64,000 nucleotides of DNA from SG8-41 sp963699525. Its GTDB lineage: Bacteria > Pseudomonadota > Gammaproteobacteria > Burkholderiales > SG8-41. Each line of letters opens with the position of its first letter. The stretch's first letter is position 1. Shown piece by piece: positions 1 to 8,100 of this stretch. The notes beneath the pieces were generated by a model. The model made no database searches, had not been told where the DNA came from, and was given only the letters and a program-made list of their open reading frames with translations. The DNA lies in contig CAVOUI010000005.1 of the NCBI GenBank assembly GCA_963699525.1, positions 357,772-421,771 on the forward strand, in the 5' to 3' direction. The translations under genes and the position numbers were made by a program.

Positions 1-453
1 GCAGCCGGCATCGACATCGTCAACATTCCCTACCAGGGCGGCGTGCCCGCGGTGGCGGCGGTGCTCGGCGGACACACCAGCATCCTGATCGTCAACGTCT
101 CGGAAACCGTGCCGCACGCCGCTTCGGGCCGGTTGCGCCCGCTTGCGGTCACCTCGCTCGAGCGGAGCAACGCTCTCAAGGACGTGCCAACGGTGGCCGA
201 GTCCGGATACCCGGGTTTCGAAGCCCTGATGTGGTACGGCGTGGTGGCGCGCGCCGTTGCCCCAAGGGGCGCGATCAGCCGGTTGAGCGAGGAAATCATC
301 CGGGCGGCCCGGCTTCCGGAGGTGAGCAGCGGCTTCGAACGGCAGGGACTTTCCGTCGCCGCCATGAAGTCTGCGGAGTTCGACGCGTTCATCCGCGCCG
401 AAATTCAGCGCAACGGCAGGATCATCCGCGAGATCGGTCTCAGGGCCGAATGA
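1..453 (+). CDS. Bug-family tripartite tricarboxylate transporter substrate-binding protein, 5' truncated
   Basis: The frame is open from the first base, so the N-terminal half lies outside the window. The visible 150 residues are the C-terminal lobe of a Bug/TctC periplasmic binding protein: the 'IPYQGGVPAV' loop, 'GRLRPLAVTS', 'VPTVAESGYPGFE' and the closing domain ending in 'REIGLRAE' are family hallmarks. Such proteins bind carboxylates in the periplasm and deliver them to TctAB permeases. It ends 6 bp before the convergent stop of the next gene. The ligand cannot be told from sequence. Family assignment is firm. Confidence 0.9.
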   Translation, partial: AAGIDIVNIPYQGGVPAVAAVLGGHTSILIVNVSETVPHAASGRLRPLAVTSLERSNALKDVPTVAESGYPGFEALMWYGVVARAVAPRGAISRLSEEIIRAARLPEVSSGFERQGLSVAAMKSAEFDAFIRAEIQRNGRIIREIGLRAE

Positions 454-459
454 CCGGAT

Positions 460-1452
460 TCACTGGTCCATCGCGCTCGCCGCGAACACTTCCTCCAGCT
501 TGACGAGCCGCGGTGTCAGGCCCTGCTCGCGGGAATAGCGCGCCGCGGTCTCCAGCGTCTTGCGATTCGCGCGGATCCCGTGCCGCACGAGCGGCGCGCG
601 CAGCTTCTCCGTGGCGTCCGCGGGCAGCAGGCCCGCGGCGACGTGGTACTCGACGTGCTCGATCCGCTCCCGGTCGGCGATCTCGTTGGCGCGGTCGAAG
701 GCCTTCACGAGATTCAACACCACCCAGGGATGCTTCTCCGCAATTTCCCTCTTGATGACCATGCCGTGGTTGATGGGAAGGATGCCGGTCTTGCGGTAGT
801 AGCGCACCCCCTCGGCGACCGGATCGGGGAAGAGCGGCCCGATGTCCGGATGGTTCCACAGGTCGGCGGTGCTGCGGTCGACCAGGTTGCGGTCCACGAT
901 GTAATGCAGTGCCGCGTCGAGCTCGCCCGCGAGCATCATGCCGCCGAGGCTCTTTTCGGGCGGGATCGTGTGAATCGTCACTCCGGGAGGCGCAGTGAAG
1001 CCGACGGCGCCGCCATGGCTGATCGAGGCGCCGCGCTCCATCCAGAACTCCATGTGCCGCGGCTCGACGCCGAATTCCTCCTGCAGCACGCCGCGCGCCC
1101 ACAGCGCCGCCGTCTGCTGGTACTCCGGCACTCCGACGCGCTTGCCTTTCAAGTCCGCCGGCGCGGCGATGCCCGCTTTGCGCCGCACCAGGATTGCGGC
1201 GTGATAGAACTTGCGCGTGGTGAAGACCGGCACGCCGACCCAGCGCTCGTCGCCCTTCGACTTCGCCATCATGAGCGAGGAAAACGACATCTCGGACACG
1301 TCGAAGTCCGCGAACCGCAGCTGGCGCCAGAAGAGCTCCGAGGGATGCACGCGGCTGGGGATGAGATCGATGCCGTCGGGCTTCACGCGGCCGTCGAACA
1401 CCGGCCACGTGCGCGGGTTCGACGCCATGCCGATGCTGAGCTGGAGGTTCAT
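460..1452 (-). CDS. 4,5-dihydroxyphthalate decarboxylase-like / NMT1-type PBP2-fold protein
   Basis: A 330-residue protein with the pattern of proteins annotated as 4,5-dihydroxyphthalate decarboxylase: 'DGRVKPDGIDL' near the start, 'FDVSEMSFSSLM' around residue 55, and 'DLKGKRVGVPEYQQTAALWARG'-like lobe 2. These share the type-2 periplasmic-binding fold, yet no signal peptide is visible, so it should be cytoplasmic. The start overlaps the stop of the upstream enolase-superfamily gene by 4 bp (ATGA), implying co-translation and probably a shared pathway for an aromatic or hydroxy acid. Decarboxylase activity is inferred from family naming only; a cytoplasmic binding protein is the alternative. 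Confidence 0.7.
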   Translation of the reverse strand: MNLQLSIGMASNPRTWPVFDGRVKPDGIDLIPSRVHPSELFWRQLRFADFDVSEMSFSSLMMAKSKGDERWVGVPVFTTRKFYHAAILVRRKAGIAAPADLKGKRVGVPEYQQTAALWARGVLQEEFGVEPRHMEFWMERGASISHGGAVGFTAPPGVTIHTIPPEKSLGGMMLAGELDAALHYIVDRNLVDRSTADLWNHPDIGPLFPDPVAEGVRYYRKTGILPINHGMVIKREIAEKHPWVVLNLVKAFDRANEIADRERIEHVEYHVAAGLLPADATEKLRAPLVRHGIRANRKTLETAARYSREQGLTPRLVKLEEVFAASAMDQ

Positions 1453-2573
1453 TTGACCGCGAGGTCGAGCACGCCGGCCTTGGGCGTGAAGCCGAGCCCC
1501 GGCGCCTCCGGCAGCGTGACCCAGCCCTTCACCGGCTTCGGCGTGCCGTCGAACAGCGCTTCGCCGATCCGCCAGCCCCCGAGGTGAAATTCGACACGCC
1601 CGCCATTGGGCACGCCGGCGTGGAGATGCATGTTGAGGTGGGGGTAGTTGCCGCCCATCTCGAGCTGGATGTTGAAAGCCTGCGCGAGCCCCGCCGCGTA
1701 GAGCCCGCCCGTGAAGCCGCCGATGTCGCGCACGTTCGGCTGCGCGATGTCGATGGCTTCGTGCAGGAAATACTCGCGCAGGTACGCAAGGTCGTAGGTG
1801 CCGCTGCTGCCGGCGGCAATCGGGATCGTGGTTTCGCGGCGCAGCTGCGCCATCAGCCGCGGATCCGCTTTCAGGACCGGGTCCTCGAACCAGGCGAGGT
1901 TGCAGTCCTCGACCAGCCTGGCGAGCCGTATCGCCTGCGGCAGCCGCGCGTTCTTGTTGGCGTCGATCATGAGCGTCACCTTGTCGCCGAGCTTCTCGCG
2001 CACGTGGCGGATGCGCGCGGCGTCCTCGAGGATGTCGTTATCGGTCGGCTCGCCGTACATGTGCGCCGCCGGATCGGCTCCCGCCGCGATCGCCATCTTG
2101 AGCTGGGTGTGGCCTTCGGCGATCATCAGCTTCGCGGCTTCCACCAGCTCGTCGCGGCTGTAGCGGGGCAGGCCCCAGGTGATGTAGACCGGGCATTTCT
2201 CGCGCGCGCCGCCGAGCAGCTTCCAGATCGGCTGCTTCAATGCCTTCCCGCGGATGTCCCACAGCGCCACGTCGATCAGGCTGGCCGCGCACGACCAGGT
2301 GCCCATGTAATGCTTGTTGGAAAGCTTCCAGTAGAGCGCGCTGCGCACTGCCTCAGGGCGCAGGGGGTCCATGCCGGCGATCGCCGGCCCCGCCTCGCGG
2401 TTGATGAAATCGGAGATGCTGAAGCGCAATGGGTAGGCCGAAAACGCGTGGCCCTTGAGTCCGTCGTCGGTCTCGACCTCGACGAAGGTCACCAGCGTGT
2501 GCTGGGTCTCCTTGATCAGCGGGAACTGGTACGGCACGCGCAGCGTGTGCGCCGTGGTGCGGGCGATTTTCAT
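1449..2573 (-). CDS. Mandelate racemase/muconate lactonizing family protein with altered third metal ligand
   Basis: This 374-residue protein has the enolase-superfamily architecture: N-terminal capping domain (about 1-130) and a modified TIM barrel. The first two metal ligands are visible, D204 ('MIDANKN') and E230 ('WFEDP'), and K159 lies in 'TQLKM'. The third ligand, normally Glu in 'PIAAGE', is Ser256 in 'PIAAGSSG'. Family members abstract the alpha-proton of a carboxylate using Mg2+. The altered ligand could mean changed metal binding or loss of activity. It is the first gene of a two-gene minus-strand operon, divergent from the next enolase-family gene across a 38-bp gap. Confidence 0.85.
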   Translation of the reverse strand: MKIARTTAHTLRVPYQFPLIKETQHTLVTFVEVETDDGLKGHAFSAYPLRFSISDFINREAGPAIAGMDPLRPEAVRSALYWKLSNKHYMGTWSCAASLIDVALWDIRGKALKQPIWKLLGGAREKCPVYITWGLPRYSRDELVEAAKLMIAEGHTQLKMAIAAGADPAAHMYGEPTDNDILEDAARIRHVREKLGDKVTLMIDANKNARLPQAIRLARLVEDCNLAWFEDPVLKADPRLMAQLRRETTIPIAAGSSGTYDLAYLREYFLHEAIDIAQPNVRDIGGFTGGLYAAGLAQAFNIQLEMGGNYPHLNMHLHAGVPNGGRVEFHLGGWRIGEALFDGTPKPVKGWVTLPEAPGLGFTPKAGVLDLAVK

Positions 2574-2611
2574 GAAAGACCCCCTTGTTTGCCAGATACA
2601 CTATATCGGAT

Positions 2612-3709
2612 ATGAAGATCACGAAGATCGAGACGATGGTCGTCAACATGCCGATGATCATCGAGGGTGCGGTCGTGCCGAAGCAGGGCGGCCGGCCGCG
2701 CACCAGCATGGATACTCTGCTCGTGCGCGTGGAAACGGACGCGGGGGTGACCGGCTGGGGCGAGGGCTTCGGGCACCGAATTTTCCCCGCGACCCGGGCG
2801 GCGCTGGACACGCTGGTGGGTCCGATGTGCGTGGGGCGCGATCCGACAGCGATCGCCGCGCTCGCCGACGAGCTGCAACGCAACCTGGCCGGAGTCGGCC
2901 GCAACGGGCCCGCAATGTACGCGCTGTCGGCGATCGACATCGCGCTGTGGGACATCGCGGGGAAGCTCGCCGGCCAGCCGCTCTACCGGCTGCTGGGCGG
3001 CGCGCCGCGCGCGCGGCTCCCCGCCTACGCGAGCCTGCTGCGCTACGGCGAGCCTGCCGCCGTCGCGCATCACGTCGAGAAGGTGCTGAAGCGGGGCTAT
3101 CGCCACATCAAGCTGCACGAGATCACGCTCCCCCCGATCCAGGCCGCGCGCCAGGCGGCGGGAGCCGACATCCCGATCATGGTGGACTGCAACTGCCCGT
3201 GGACGGTGGCCGAGGCGATCGCGATGGCGCGCAAGCTCCAGCCGCTCGATCTGAAATGGCTCGAGGAACCGGTGTGGCCGCCGGAGGACCACGCGGGGCT
3301 CGCGCGCGTGCAGGAGGAGGGCGGCATTCCAACCGCCGCCGGCGAGAACGCGATGCTGCCTGAGTTCAAGGGGCTGCTCGCCGCCGGCGCGGTGAGCTAC
3401 GCGCAGCCGAGCGTGACCAAGGTGGGCGGCGTCACGCAGATGCGCAAGGTCGCGGCGCTGGCCGAGGCAGCCGGCGTCGCGGTCGTGCCGCATTCCGCCT
3501 ACTTCGGCCCTGGCCTGATCGCCTCCATCCACTGTATCGCGGCGATGTCGGGCGAGAGTCTCGTCGAGCGCTACGACGCCGACTTCGCGGTGAATCCGCT
3601 GCACGATGCCATTCTGCCCGACAAGGACGGCTGCCTCGCGGTGCCGCAGGGACCGGGGCTGGGGGCGGATCCCGACCCTGCAGTCGTAGCAAAACTGCGA
3701 GTCGGGTGA
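2612..3709 (+). CDS. Mandelate racemase/muconate lactonizing enzyme family protein
   Basis: From ATG 2612 ('MKITKIETM') this is a 365-residue enolase-superfamily enzyme; an upstream in-frame start at 2585 would only add non-conserved residues. All metal ligands are visible: Asp in 'IMVDCN', Glu in 'WLEEP', Glu in 'TAAGEN', plus 'HIKLH' on the second strand and His in 'VVPHSAYFGPG' as candidate acid/base. It probably dehydrates or epimerises an acid sugar or related hydroxy acid; the exact substrate is unknown. Unlike the divergent paralogue at 1449-2573, its active site looks complete. Confidence 0.88.
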   Translation: MKITKIETMVVNMPMIIEGAVVPKQGGRPRTSMDTLLVRVETDAGVTGWGEGFGHRIFPATRAALDTLVGPMCVGRDPTAIAALADELQRNLAGVGRNGPAMYALSAIDIALWDIAGKLAGQPLYRLLGGAPRARLPAYASLLRYGEPAAVAHHVEKVLKRGYRHIKLHEITLPPIQAARQAAGADIPIMVDCNCPWTVAEAIAMARKLQPLDLKWLEEPVWPPEDHAGLARVQEEGGIPTAAGENAMLPEFKGLLAAGAVSYAQPSVTKVGGVTQMRKVAALAEAAGVAVVPHSAYFGPGLIASIHCIAAMSGESLVERYDADFAVNPLHDAILPDKDGCLAVPQGPGLGADPDPAVVAKLRVG

Positions 3710-3743
3710 GATTGGAGGAGTACGGCAGAATGCAGAGGCTGCT

Positions 3744-4433
3744 CTAAGCCATCTGTTCGAGTCCTTTTGCCCTTATCACCCGTACCGCGGCCGGGGTGAC
3801 AAGAAACTCGATGAAGCGCTGTGCCGCCTCGGCCTCCCTCGAGGCAGCGAAGATCCCGGCGGAGGAAACCGTGACGAGCTGAATCTCCGCGGGCAGGGGG
3901 CCCACCAGCTCGATGCCCGGCACCGCCAGCAGTTCAGGGATCTGCTGGATGGCGATCTCGGCTTTGCCCGCCGCGACCAGCTCCCCGACCAGGCCGCCGG
4001 GCTGCCGCACGGCCTTGGCCTTCACCTCGTTCGCGATGCCCAGGCGCTCGATCACGCCGGAGAAATGCATGCCGCTCGCGCCCTCCTGCGTGTAGGCGAC
4101 TGACCGCGCGCGGAGCAGCGCACGCTTGAGCGCCTCGACCGAGCCGATGTCCGGCTTCGGCGCTCCGGCGAGAACGGCGACGCCGACGCGGCAGCGGGCG
4201 AGGACACGGCGGCTACCGGCGAGAATCTTTCCCTGCTTCACGAGCGCGTCGATCGCGCCGGAGCCGGTGATGACGAGGTCCGCGGTCTCGCCCTTCCCGA
4301 TGCGCTCGAGCAGGATCTTGGCGGGGTCGTAGCTGACCGCGACGCGGTTTCCGCTCGCGCGCTCGAACTGAGGCACGAGCTCGGCCATCGCGGCGCGGAT
4401 GCTGTTCGAGGCGAAAACCCTGAGTCCCTTCAT
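3744..4433 (-). CDS. ModA-like substrate-binding protein without signal peptide
   Basis: A 229-residue type-2 solute-binding fold protein starting at 'MKGLRVFASNSIRAAM'. It resembles the molybdate/ABC extracellular binding group ('FASN.IRAAM', 'ADLVITGSGAID', 'GASGMHFSGVIERLG', 'LVTPAAVRVI'). It has no hydrophobic leader, so the product should stay in the cytoplasm. It is the last gene of the operon with DUF4387 and the AtuA-like gene. A clear paralogue with a signal peptide lies at 59929-60702; the shared 'GASGMHF.....LGIA.E.KAK' stretch is diagnostic. Function unknown; a periplasmic role would require a missed upstream leader. Confidence 0.75.
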   Translation of the reverse strand: MKGLRVFASNSIRAAMAELVPQFERASGNRVAVSYDPAKILLERIGKGETADLVITGSGAIDALVKQGKILAGSRRVLARCRVGVAVLAGAPKPDIGSVEALKRALLRARSVAYTQEGASGMHFSGVIERLGIANEVKAKAVRQPGGLVGELVAAGKAEIAIQQIPELLAVPGIELVGPLPAEIQLVTVSSAGIFAASREAEAAQRFIEFLVTPAAVRVIRAKGLEQMA

Positions 4434-4450
4434 CCCTCCGCCCTCATCCC

Positions 4451-4759
4451 TCACGGGACGTCCAGGTCCACCAGCGGCCCGTACTGCTGGCCGCCGAAGA
4501 CGTCGGTGTCGTCCACGTCCCCCGAGATCACGGGGCGCGGAATCGTGACCTTGATCGCGTTCGCCGCGTCGTACTCGATCACGGATACCACCTCCGCCGC
4601 GAGGCGGTAGGTGCGCGCGAACCACTGCGCGTTGATGATTTTCGCGTCGCGGACCTTCTCGTAGGCCGCCCGGTCCTTGAAGATCACGTCGAAGGTGAGC
4701 TCGAACGGCCCCGAGTTCTTGCTCCGGATCAGCTTCGCGACCTGCCACAGCTTCGCCAT
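4451..4759 (-). CDS. DUF4387 domain-containing protein
   Basis: A compact 102-residue protein ('MAKLWQVAKLIRSKNSGPFE...' through 'DTDVFGGQQYGPLVDLDVP') that matches the DUF4387 family over its whole length. DUF4387 is usually encoded beside, or fused to, AtuA/DUF1446 proteins, as here: it begins 7 bp after the end of the AtuA-like gene and precedes the ModA-like gene by 17 bp. The biochemical role is unknown; the conserved pairing suggests a subunit or accessory of the AtuA-like enzyme. Confidence 0.88.
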   Translation of the reverse strand: MAKLWQVAKLIRSKNSGPFELTFDVIFKDRAAYEKVRDAKIINAQWFARTYRLAAEVVSVIEYDAANAIKVTIPRPVISGDVDDTDVFGGQQYGPLVDLDVP

Positions 4760-4766
4760 GCCGGCC

Positions 4767-6141
4767 TCACACGGTCTCGTAGGCGATGCGGAACATCTCG
4801 AGCGGCGACGCCGGCTCGACCACGTGATTCATGTTGAAGCGGTAGCTCGGCCCGCGCGCGATCTCGGGCGGGCGAATAGGGGTAGGCGATCGAAGTGATG
4901 AGCCCGCTCCACTCCGGCACCGGGTAATGCACCGCGATGTGCCCGACCGATTTCATCAGGGCGGTGGCGAGCGCCTGCGTGGGCGCGGTCACCTGGAACA
5001 GCAGCCCCACCTCGTGCCCGATTCCGGTCTCGGGCTCGAGCGGCCCCATGGTGGCATTCCTGCCGAACACCCGCACATCGAACCGGTACTGGCAGTCGAT
5101 GTCAGGCCCGAACACGGCGCGGATGCGCTCCTTCGCCGCCTTGACGAGCCCGTCGAGCCACGAGTCGAGCTGTCGCAGGATGATTGGGTCGCGCACGCTC
5201 CCGACGATCAGGCTCTGGTAGCCGGCGAGCTCCGCGCCCTCGAGCTTGATGGTGTAGCGCTCGGACCGCTTGAAGGTGCTGCCCGAGACCCGCACCGCGC
5301 GGTCCGAGACCGCCTGGTACTTCGCGTGCACCGTGTTGAGCACCCCGGAGGGCTCGATCGAGCTCGTAGGGCGTGGAGTTTTCATATAGATTGTGCGAGG
5401 CCACGCTCACCGGGTCGCAACGGTAGTCGGGGTTGGGCGGCTCGACGACGAAGTGACCGTCTGTAACCGTGGCGAACATGCAGTCCGGGTACTTCCGCAG
5501 CACGACGCAGGCCGCGCCGCACTCCAGGATCTTCGCCATGTGCCATACCGTCGCCGGGTTAAAGCCCCTCATTACCGGCAGCGCCGAGAAGATGGAAGTG
5601 TCGCTCGAGCGGCCTGCGAGGATCACTTCCGCGCCTTTGGCGAGCGCCTCGATGTAAGGCTCGATCCCGCACATGCCGACAATGTGCGCCGATCGGTCGA
5701 TCACGGCGTCATCGAGCTCGGGCGCGTTGGCGAGGGGCGTGATCTCTCCGCTCCCGCAGCTTTTTCTTGAGATACCCCTTGTCCTGTTCGCTCGCGATGG
5801 TCGCGAGCTTGAAGGAGAGCTTCTCCTCGCGCGCGATCTCGCGCGCGATACCTGCCAGCCGCTCGAGCTGGCCGTCGGTGCCCGCGGTGCAGGCGGAGCC
5901 GATGATGGCGGGTATCTTTGCGGCGCGCGCTGCGAGAAGGATCAGGCGGAGATCCCTCTTGTAGGCCGAATCGGAGAATAGCGTCTCGCCGGAGCCGAGG
6001 TAGTGCGGGCCGGGGTCGGTCGAGCCCGAGTCAGCGCCGATGAAAATCGGGCTTCAGCGCCATCGCGCGCTTGAGCGTCTCCTCGCGAAACCCCGAGCCG
6101 AGGATGCCGGTGGCCGACAGGACTCTGATTTCGCCCGTCAT
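4767..6141 (-). pseudogene. Acyclic terpene utilization AtuA (DUF1446) family gene broken by four frameshifts
   Basis: Reading from ATG 6141 ('MTGEIRVLSATGILGSGFREE'), AtuA-like sequence continues through four reading-frame changes near 6045, 5742, 5357 and 4870, ending '...EMFRIAYETV' at 4767. Removing one base at each site gives exactly 457 codons with uninterrupted motifs: 'PDFIGADSGSTDPGPHYLGSG', 'PAIIGSACTAGTDGQLERLA', 'AHIVGMCGIEPYIEALAKGAEVILAGRSSD', 'GPLEPETGIGHEVGLLFQV'. The family is named from Pseudomonas citronellol/geraniol catabolism, but its reaction is not established. The stop of the Bug gene overlaps its start, so transcription with that transporter gene is likely. The indels are single bases, so sequencing error is a serious alternative to decay. 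Confidence 0.85.
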
Positions 6142-7112
6142 TGGGGCTTGACGCCCGCGTCCATGACGATCTTCGACCAGCGCTGGATTTCCTTCCTCAC
6201 GAATTCGTCGAACGGGCTCGACGCGTTCGCGGTCACGAACAGCCCCTGCGCGGCCATCTTCTCCTTCACCTCGGGCACGTTGAGCGCACTGACCGAATCG
6301 GCATTGAGCTTCGCGACAACTTCGCGCGGGGTCGCTCCCGGAGCGAAGAAGCCGAACCAGGTGAAGGCCTCGAAACCCGGCAGTCCCGATTCCGCCACCG
6401 TGGGGATATCCGGCGCCGTGGGCACGCGTTTCGCGCTGGTCACCGCAATGCCGCGGAGCTTCCCGCCGCGCGCCTGCGGCAGCCCCACCGGGAGGTTGGA
6501 GAATACCAGCGAGATCTGGCCGCCCATCGCGTCGGCGACGGCCGGGCCCTCGCCCTTGTAGGGCACGAACAGGAGATCCACCTTGGCGGTGAGCTTGAAC
6601 AATTCGCCCGCGAGGTGCGGCGTGCCGCCCGAGGCCGCGCCGTAAGTGAGCTGGCCGGGGTGGGCCTTGGCAAGCTTGATGAGATCCGCGACCGTCTTCA
6701 CGGGCAGCGACGGGTGGATGACGATCAGGAGGGGCGAGCGCGCGATCTCGGTGATGCCGGTGAAGTCGCGTGCCGTGTCGTAGCTCACCTTGTACATCGC
6801 GGGCACCACGGCCTGCGTCGTCTGTGAGCCGACCAGCAGGGTGTAGCCGTCAGGAGCGGACCGCGCGACGTACTCGACCCCGATGATGCCGCTCGCGCCG
6901 GTGCGGTTCTCCACGAGAAACGACTGTCCGACCCGCTGCGTGAGCTGCTGCGCCAGGATGCGCGCCGTCACATCCACTCCGCCCCCGGGCGCGAACGGCA
7001 CGACCATGCGCACCGGCTTGACCGGGTAGGAGGTCTGGGCGGAAGCAGCGGATGCCACGGCCATCAGGCCGATCGAGAGCAGCGCTGGGGCGCGAGCGAA
7101 TGCGGCCGGCAT
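6138..7112 (-). CDS. Bug-family TTT substrate-binding protein
   Basis: A complete 324-residue Bug protein with a Sec signal peptide ending near 'ASAASAQ', then 'YPVKPVRMVVPFAPGGGVDVTAR', 'GASGIIGVEYVARSAPDGYT', 'PYKGEGPAVADAMGGQI' and a typical C-terminus 'VMDAGVKPQ'. It should bind a carboxylic acid in the periplasm. A GAGGAG ribosome-binding site sits 6 bases before the ATG. Its stop codon overlaps the start of the AtuA-like gene, tying the binding protein to the AtuA - DUF4387 - ModA-like operon. No TctA/TctB gene is nearby. Confidence 0.93.
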   Translation of the reverse strand: MPAAFARAPALLSIGLMAVASAASAQTSYPVKPVRMVVPFAPGGGVDVTARILAQQLTQRVGQSFLVENRTGASGIIGVEYVARSAPDGYTLLVGSQTTQAVVPAMYKVSYDTARDFTGITEIARSPLLIVIHPSLPVKTVADLIKLAKAHPGQLTYGAASGGTPHLAGELFKLTAKVDLLFVPYKGEGPAVADAMGGQISLVFSNLPVGLPQARGGKLRGIAVTSAKRVPTAPDIPTVAESGLPGFEAFTWFGFFAPGATPREVVAKLNADSVSALNVPEVKEKMAAQGLFVTANASSPFDEFVRKEIQRWSKIVMDAGVKPQ

Positions 7113-7163
7113 CTGTGACTCCTCAAGTGAAGCAGCGACGACGCGACGCGGCGAAGGGATGAA

Positions 7164-7529
7164 TCAGACTTCCGTGGTGACGGGCTTTCCGGCCTTCTCG
7201 TTGACGCGGTCGCGCCAGACGAGATAGACCGCATCGCCTTCCGCGGTCGCGACCGCGGTGTGCACCATGTTGGCCGGAATGTGCAGCAGGCAGCCCGCCG
7301 GCACCACGAAATCCTGGCCGTCCATGTTGACCTGCAGCGCGCCCTTCAGCACGTAGTTGAAGGTCTCGTCGGGGTGGAAGTGGGGCTTGGAGCCCGTGCC
7401 GCGCCGCTTGGTGACGACGCCGCAGGTGATGCGCTGACCTTCAAACGATGCCCCCTCGCCGGTGGAGGTCTTGCCCAGCGTGGGAGACTTTTCCATGGCG
7501 TGGAGATCGATCACGAACCGGTTCTTCAT
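7164..7529 (-). CDS. Small single-domain cupin protein
   Basis: From ATG 7529, with GGAGG five bases upstream, this 121-residue protein has both cupin motifs: 'KPHFHPDETFNYVLKG' (HxH and Glu metal ligands) and 'AGCLLHIPANMVH' (distal His). It is a single beta-barrel, probably a metal-binding isomerase, dioxygenase or sensor. It lies 51 bp upstream of the Bug gene on the same strand and may belong to the same transcription unit. Substrate not assignable. Confidence 0.85.
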   Translation of the reverse strand: MKNRFVIDLHAMEKSPTLGKTSTGEGASFEGQRITCGVVTKRRGTGSKPHFHPDETFNYVLKGALQVNMDGQDFVVPAGCLLHIPANMVHTAVATAEGDAVYLVWRDRVNEKAGKPVTTEV

Positions 7530-7558
7530 GGCAGCCTCCGGTAGCGGGGTCGCGGCGC

Positions 7559-8005
7559 CTACGGCACCACGTAGCCGAGCTCCTTGCACTGTCTCGTCGC
7601 GAACGGGGTCCCGATCAGCTCGTCGCCCGGGCCGCCGTTCGCGGCCTCTACCTTCCCGTTGCGGATGAAGTAGACCGCCGGATTGAACCCGGTAAAGGCG
7701 CCGTAGGTATTCTTGTCGTTCACCATCGTGCAAACGGCCCAGCCGAACTGCACGTCGCGCCCGGCCGCGCTTTTCTGGTACATGTGGGTGGGTCCCGCCT
7801 TGAAGTCGATGATCGCCGCGGTCGGATCGGTCAGCCGGTTTCTCAGGTAATCGCGGATGATCTGCTGGTAGTTGTCGGGCTTGGGACCGTAGTTCACGGA
7901 CTCCCTCTCTTCCTTGGTGGGCGGGCTGGTGTCGCAGCCGCCGAGCAGTATGGCCATCGCCGGCAGCAGCAGAATGGCGAGCACCTGCGCGTGCGCGTTT
8001 CGCAT
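7559..8005 (-). CDS. Hypothetical lipoprotein
   Basis: The protein of 148 residues starts at the second of two adjacent ATGs (8005), which has GGAGG at the better spacing. A hydrophobic leader is followed by a lipobox 'LLGGC' (Cys24), so an outer- or inner-membrane lipoprotein is predicted. The mature part contains 'NYQQIIRDYLRNRLTDPTAAII' and paired cysteines ('WAVCTMV', 'ATRQCKELG') that could form a disulfide. I do not recognise a characterised family. It is followed 29 bp later by the cupin gene on the same strand. Confidence 0.75.
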   Translation of the reverse strand: MRNAHAQVLAILLLPAMAILLGGCDTSPPTKEERESVNYGPKPDNYQQIIRDYLRNRLTDPTAAIIDFKAGPTHMYQKSAAGRDVQFGWAVCTMVNDKNTYGAFTGFNPAVYFIRNGKVEAANGGPGDELIGTPFATRQCKELGYVVP

Positions 8006-8100
8006 CATTGCCTCCATGCGGTGTTTCAACAGGCGTGATTCTACTTCAGCCGGGCCCCGGTGAGCGCGGACGGCGGAAGAAACGGCGGGAGGAAGCGCTG

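Noticed and set aside
2573..2612. Shared promoter region between the divergent enolase-superfamily genes
   Set aside because: Only 38 bp; AT-rich TATATC is visible, but no convincing paired -35/-10 could be assigned to either direction.
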